A stretch of 53,651 nt of DNA from SBBG01 sp033717875. GTDB taxonomy: Bacteria; Pseudomonadota; Gammaproteobacteria; Ga0077554; Ga007554. Positions 49,709 through 53,651 of this stretch are shown here, one piece after another. The first letter of the stretch is position 1. Each line of letters starts with the position of its first letter. The translations under genes and the position numbers were made by a program. The stretch is from the NCBI GenBank assembly GCA_033717875.1, contig JADDKJ010000022.1, positions 1-53,651 on the forward strand, written 5' to 3'. Under the pieces are notes generated by a model that saw only the letters and a program-made list of their open reading frames with translations, was not told the origin of the DNA and searched no databases.

Positions 49709-50690
49709 CGTCACGCCCCTCGCTCTTGACACAGGCGACATGATGATCGGCCAGCACCGGACGAAGCTGGAACGCCTCGTCGTTCACGCAACGCGATCCC
49801 GCCCAGCGGCAGCGTGGCGCGAACCGGCATCCTGTGATTTGTTTATCCAGGGGCGGAGGCGAGCCCGTCATGGCCGGGATGGGCTGCGGCTCCAGATCAA
49901 GACGCGGCTGGCAGGCCAGCAGTCCGCGCGTATAAGGGTGCCGTGGCGTTCCCAGCACTTGCCCGGTGGGACCGGCCTCGACGATTTTCCCCGCATACAT
50001 GACGAGGGTGCGCTCGGCGAGCTTTCCGATCATGCCAACATCATGGCTGATGATGATCATCGACAAATTCAGCCGTTTTTGCATTTCTTTGAAGATGCCG
50101 ATCATTTCTTCCCGCGCCAGAACATCGAGCGATGCCGTGGGCTCGTCGGCCAGCAACAGCGCGGGGTTCAATGACAGCGCCAATCCCAGCGCCGCACGCT
50201 GGCACATGCCGCCGCTCAGCTCGAAGGCATGACTCTTCAAGATTTCCTTCGGCCGCGGCATGCCGACCATCGCCAGCGCACGCTCTGCTTTCTCAAGGGC
50301 CGATGCTCTGGATAGCCCCTGATGGGTCATCAAGGCTTCGCACATCTGCTGGCCCAAGGTCGCCAGCGGATTGAACGAGCTTTCGGGAGATTGGAAAATC
50401 ATCCCGATCTGCCGGCCACGCACCGCGCGCCATTCTTTTTCATCGAGCGCGCGCAGATTTTTTCCAGCGAAACGAATCTCGCCTTCGACAACACGGCCGG
50501 GCCGTTCCAGCAAATCGAGCAGGGACAGCGCCAGCGTGCTCTTGCCCGATCCGCTCTCGCCGACGATGCCGATCGTATGACCATGACGAAGATCGAAACT
50601 GACGCCATCGACGGCGGAGATCGTTCCATGGCGCGTGAAATAGCCGCTCTTGAGATTCGACACGGACAGAAGAGGGGGTTGTGTGTTCAA
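49698..50690 (-). CDS. Peptide/opine/nickel ABC transporter ATPase, DppD/OppD-like
   Basis: A 330-residue ATPase with Walker A G-E-S-G-S-G-K-S-T, signature L-S-G-G-M-C-Q-R (Met at this place is normal for OppD-like proteins), Walker B L-L-L-A-D-E-P-T-A-S-L-D and S-H-D-V-G-M-I. The C-terminal Cys cluster C-R-F-A-P-R-C-R-W-A-G-S-R-C fits the oligopeptide/dipeptide extension. Its start overlaps the stop of the permease gene (ATGA). Confidence 0.92.
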   Translation of the reverse strand: MNTQPPLLSVSNLKSGYFTRHGTISAVDGVSFDLRHGHTIGIVGESGSGKSTLALSLLDLLERPGRVVEGEIRFAGKNLRALDEKEWRAVRGRQIGMIFQSPESSFNPLATLGQQMCEALMTHQGLSRASALEKAERALAMVGMPRPKEILKSHAFELSGGMCQRAALGLALSLNPALLLADEPTASLDVLAREEMIGIFKEMQKRLNLSMIIISHDVGMIGKLAERTLVMYAGKIVEAGPTGQVLGTPRHPYTRGLLACQPRLDLEPQPIPAMTGSPPPLDKQITGCRFAPRCRWAGSRCVNDEAFQLRPVLADHHVACVKSEGRDDVF

Positions 50691-51574
50691 TATTGACTCC
50701 GGTGTTTTGGATCAATGGTGTCGCGCAAACCATCACCGATCAGGTTGATGGCAAGCACCGTCAAAACAATCGACAAACCCGGGAAGAGCACCATCCACCA
50801 CGCGCCACTCAATACACTGCTCATGCCGTTGCCGAGCAGATTTCCCCAGCTCGGCACTGTCGCCGGTACACCGAGATTCAAGAAACTGAGCGTCGACTCC
50901 AGCAGAATCGACTGCCCTACTCCGACGGTGACAACCACCACCAGCGGCGCCAGCGTATTGGGCAGAAGATGCCTGAAAACCAGGCGGATCGACGATGCGC
51001 CGCCGGCGATGGCCGCCTTGATGAAATCCGCCTCCATCAAGGTGCGGCACTCCGTTCTCATCATGCGCGCCGTTCCCATCCAGCTCGCCAGCGCGATAAC
51101 AAGCGTGACTTTCAATAGACTGGACTCGCCGAACGCCTGCGAGACGATCACCAGCAGAATCACCGGAATCGAGATCAGCGCATCGAGAAACCCCATCAAA
51201 ATGCGGTCCAGCCATCCGCTCGCCATGCCGCTGACGATGCCATAGAAGCAGCCAAAAAGCGTCGCCAGAAGGGTCGCGGCCAGTCCTGTCAGCAATGACA
51301 CCCGCCCTCCTTCGAGGACACGCAAAAACAAATCGCGCCCCAATTGGTCGGTGCCAAGAAGATGCTCGGCCGAAGGCGGTAAATACATCCGGCTCGCGTC
51401 AGGGGCAAACGCATCATTTCCGAACAACCAAGGACCGAACAAGGACAGCGTCGCAATAAGGGCCAGCACCCAAAAACCCGCCTGCGCAAGGCGATGCCGG
51501 AAAAACAACGGCATCGCACGCGTCAGCTGAATAACACTCGGCAGCCTCGCCACCCTGCGCACGTCACCTTCCAT
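50687..51574 (-). CDS. Peptide/opine/nickel ABC transporter permease, DppC-like
   Basis: A 295-residue inner-membrane permease with about six helices. The BPD transport loop reads E-A/A-I-A-G-G-A-S-S-I-R-L-V-F-R-H-L-L-P-N near residues 185-205, the ATPase contact. The N-terminal L-G-T-D-Q-L-G-R-D is typical of DppC/OppC. It overlaps the DppB-like gene by 11 bases. Confidence 0.92.
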   Translation of the reverse strand: MEGDVRRVARLPSVIQLTRAMPLFFRHRLAQAGFWVLALIATLSLFGPWLFGNDAFAPDASRMYLPPSAEHLLGTDQLGRDLFLRVLEGGRVSLLTGLAATLLATLFGCFYGIVSGMASGWLDRILMGFLDALISIPVILLVIVSQAFGESSLLKVTLVIALASWMGTARMMRTECRTLMEADFIKAAIAGGASSIRLVFRHLLPNTLAPLVVVVTVGVGQSILLESTLSFLNLGVPATVPSWGNLLGNGMSSVLSGAWWMVLFPGLSIVLTVLAINLIGDGLRDTIDPKHRSQY

Positions 51575-52529
51575 GCCCCCTCCGCAGTTTCGGATTCAAC
51601 CAGGCCACCAACAGATCGGCCACCAGATTGCCGATGATGACCAGCACGCCCGTCACCAGCACCACTGCCATCAGCAGAGGATAGTTTCTGGAGATGGCCG
51701 CCTGGAGAAACAAGCGGCCGATACCCGGCCAGCCGAAAACCCATTCCACGATGAAGATCCCGCCAACCAGCAACGGAAACGAAAATCCCGCCCAGGTGAT
51801 AAACGGCGTAAGCGCATTCGGCAGCAGATAATGGCGAATCAAGGTTATCCTTGCGAGCCCCCGCGCCCGCGCGGCACGGAAGAAATCAGCGGAGAGCACG
51901 TCGCGCACACTGCCACGCACCAAGCGGATATAGGGGCCGACATGGGTCAGCACGATCGTCATCACCGGCAATACAAGATGAGCCGCCTGGTCCGCCAGGC
52001 TCCCCTCGCGCCCCAGCGTTGACTGGCCGGCCGAAGGCAGCCATTCAAACCGCACGGCAAAAATCAGGATGAGAATCAAACCCAACCAGAACGCCGGGGT
52101 CGCGAAACTGACCAGCGCCAGCGCACTGATCACATAGTCGGCCCATGAATGCGCCCGTGTCCCCGCCCAGTAGCCCCCGCTGATGGCCAACAACGAAATC
52201 ATCAGCCAGGAAAATCCAACCAGGATCAGCGTGGCGCGCAAACCCTCCAGGACAATGCCACGGATCTCGCGTCCATCGACGATTGAACGCCCCCAATCGT
52301 CATTGAGGATGTTCTCGAACCAGATGCCATACTGGACAAACACTGGGCGATCGAGCCCGAGATTGCGCGACACGCGCTGGTAGTCCGCCTCCGTCATGAA
52401 CTCACGGCCGCCAACCAAGCTCGCCACCGGATCTCCCGGTGCGGCTTTCATGATCAAGAAAGCGAGGATGCTGAGCAGCATCAATTGGGGAATGATTCCC
52501 AGCATTCGCAAGACCAGGTAACGCGGCAC
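51564..52529 (-). CDS. Peptide/opine/nickel ABC transporter permease, DppB-like
   Basis: A 321-residue inner-membrane permease with about six helices. The N-terminal helix, the A-P-G-D-P motif near residue 30, and R-A-R-G-L-A-R-I-T-L-I-R-H-Y-L-L-P-N in the ATPase contact loop are typical of DppB/OppB. The start is a GTG at 52529, one base after the stop of the truncated binding-protein gene. Confidence 0.92.
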   Translation of the reverse strand: MPRYLVLRMLGIIPQLMLLSILAFLIMKAAPGDPVASLVGGREFMTEADYQRVSRNLGLDRPVFVQYGIWFENILNDDWGRSIVDGREIRGIVLEGLRATLILVGFSWLMISLLAISGGYWAGTRAHSWADYVISALALVSFATPAFWLGLILILIFAVRFEWLPSAGQSTLGREGSLADQAAHLVLPVMTIVLTHVGPYIRLVRGSVRDVLSADFFRAARARGLARITLIRHYLLPNALTPFITWAGFSFPLLVGGIFIVEWVFGWPGIGRLFLQAAISRNYPLLMAVVLVTGVLVIIGNLVADLLVAWLNPKLRRGHGR

Positions 52530-52530
52530 G

Positions 52531-53524
52531 TTACAATTTCTCCCCCGTCGTCCACTCCTCGATGTTCCACAATGGCGAGGTGCCGTGGCCGAAGACGCGA
52601 TGGCTGAATCCCGAGACTCCCTTGCGCACCCCGTAGATGTGCTTCAGGTACACCAGATAGTTATAGGGAGGATCGAGCACCAACTGTTTTTGCACTTCCT
52701 GATAGATCTGCTTGCGCGCCTGTTGATGCAGCGCCGCGCGTCCCTGCATCAACAGGGCATCGATGCGTGGATTGTTGTATCCGCTGTAGTTGCTGCCTTT
52801 ATCGCCGATGTTGCTGGCGAAAAAGTTGTAAAGATCTTCATCCGGTTCATCGGGAAAACCTCCGCCCAGAATCAACGCCTGCACCTTCGGAATCTTGACC
52901 ACCGACCAATCCTTCACCTCGACGATGGCCTCGATACTGGCGCGTTTCAATTGATCCGCCAGTAGGACGGCAAGATCCGCCCGCACCGGGTCATTGGCCG
53001 GCACGGTCAGCGGAAACGACAGGCGTTGGCCATTTTTTTCCATAACGCCATCCTTACCTCGCCGCCAACCCGCTTCGGCGAGCAGCACCTCGGCCCGTTT
53101 GAGATCATTGTCGTGGCGAGGGATATCGGGCGAAGACACCCAGCTGAATTGCAGCGGGCCATAGGCCGGACTACCATAGCCAACCAAGGCTCCATCCACC
53201 AGCGCCTTGCGGTCGGTGGCATACTGAATGGCGTGCCGGACTCGCACGTCCTGAAACAGGGGGTAACGGAAATTGAACATCATCACCCGATAGTCGGCGG
53301 ACTCAACGACCTCCATGCCTATCGCGCCTGAATCCTTGATCGCCGACACCTGTTTCGGCGTCAACTGGGCGATATCGATTTCACCCTTCTTCAACTGCAC
53401 CAGTCTCACATTGGGATCGGGAAGAAATTTATAGATCACCCGGTCGAGCTTGGGTCGTCCGTTGTAAAAATCCGGGTTGGCTTCGAGGATGAGATATTCG
53501 CCCCGTTTCCATTCCTTGAATTTG
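52531..53524 (-). pseudogene. ABC substrate-binding protein (family 5), N-terminus removed by IS insertion
   Basis: About 330 codons of the C-terminal part of a family-5 solute-binding protein (usual length about 500). Homology begins at F-K-E-W-K-R-G-E-Y, followed by E-A-N-P-D-F-Y and G-R-P-K-L-D-R-V, and continues to the end. Immediately upstream is an ISL3 inverted repeat starting at 53525. The first 170-200 residues and the signal peptide are missing. The open frame runs 38 bases into the IS and could start at an ATG there (53562), but the product would not be exported. The importer has therefore probably lost its own binding protein, and the operon its own promoter. Confidence 0.88.
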
Positions 53525-53651
53525 GGCTCTTCAGGAAGTCGTGTGGGTAAAAATTGGGGCATAGCATGACGGAAAGCTACGACGATTGCGGTATTCAGCA
53601 GTTTGAAGCGGGCTGTAAAACTGGCATGCTTTACCGATGGCTACCTCACGC
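53525..53651 (+). mobile_element. Left end of an ISL3-family insertion sequence
   Basis: The 127 bases begin with an inverted repeat (GGCTCTTCAGGAAGTCGTGT...) matching the one at 178-203 in 20 of 26 positions. No clear transposase start is seen in the 127 bases. The 8 bases outside this end (53517-53524, TGAATTTG) differ from those outside the other end (204-211, CCCTATGA), so the two ends probably belong to different insertions. Confidence 0.8.

Overview
The window is about 53.7 kb of GC-rich, gene-dense DNA from a Gram-negative proteobacterium. A gammaproteobacterium is most likely and a related betaproteobacterium is possible. The reasons are two TonB-dependent receptors, a gltB-gltD-hemE run, EttA, an NDUFAF7-type methyltransferase, PEP-CTERM proteins with sigma-54-type promoters, an FNR/Anr box, and a dense intergenic palindromic repeat. 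No rRNA, tRNA or CRISPR array was found. Both ends lie inside ISL3-type insertion sequences (1-203 and 53525-53651), so the window looks like a short-read contig broken at IS copies.

Left part (1-13 kb): an Hsp20 chaperone and a degenerate D-2-hydroxyacid dehydrogenase are transcribed divergently from one symmetrical FNR-type promoter. A 142-bp MITE-like palindrome follows. Next comes an envelope-sensing phosphorelay (LysM-FecR protein, CHASE2 hybrid kinase, separate Hpt protein), facing a ZnuD-like TonB receptor with a small Cys/His membrane protein. Then come PrmC, two further SAM methyltransferases, and a PEP-CTERM protein with a -24/-12 promoter.

Middle (13-28 kb): a SixA-CHAD-Ppx-SPOR/ATPase cluster points to polyphosphate or phosphohistidine metabolism. 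It is followed by a Na+/Ca2+-type exchanger and EttA. A four-gene cluster of unknown purpose (P-loop DUF1611-like protein, ABC exporter, secreted alpha/beta hydrolase, OprP-type porin) has a strong sigma-70 promoter overlapped by a palindromic operator. A similar operator precedes the DUF6502-DUF5666 pair.

Right part (28-53.6 kb): glutamate synthase (gltB, gltD), hemE, a methyltransferase-like protein and a Nudix hydrolase. Then comes a two-gene proton-channel motor whose MotB-like subunit carries a von Willebrand A domain instead of a peptidoglycan-binding domain; this is the strongest candidate for an undescribed system. A MazEF-like toxin-antitoxin pair with a frameshifted antitoxin follows, then an LVIVD-repeat propeller protein divergent from a second PEP-CTERM protein, also with a sigma-54-type promoter. 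The end is one long leftward operon: peptide/opine/nickel-type ABC importer, TonB receptor, and an ABC-2 exporter with two DUF3526-like permeases. Its substrate-binding gene is cut by the right-hand IS.
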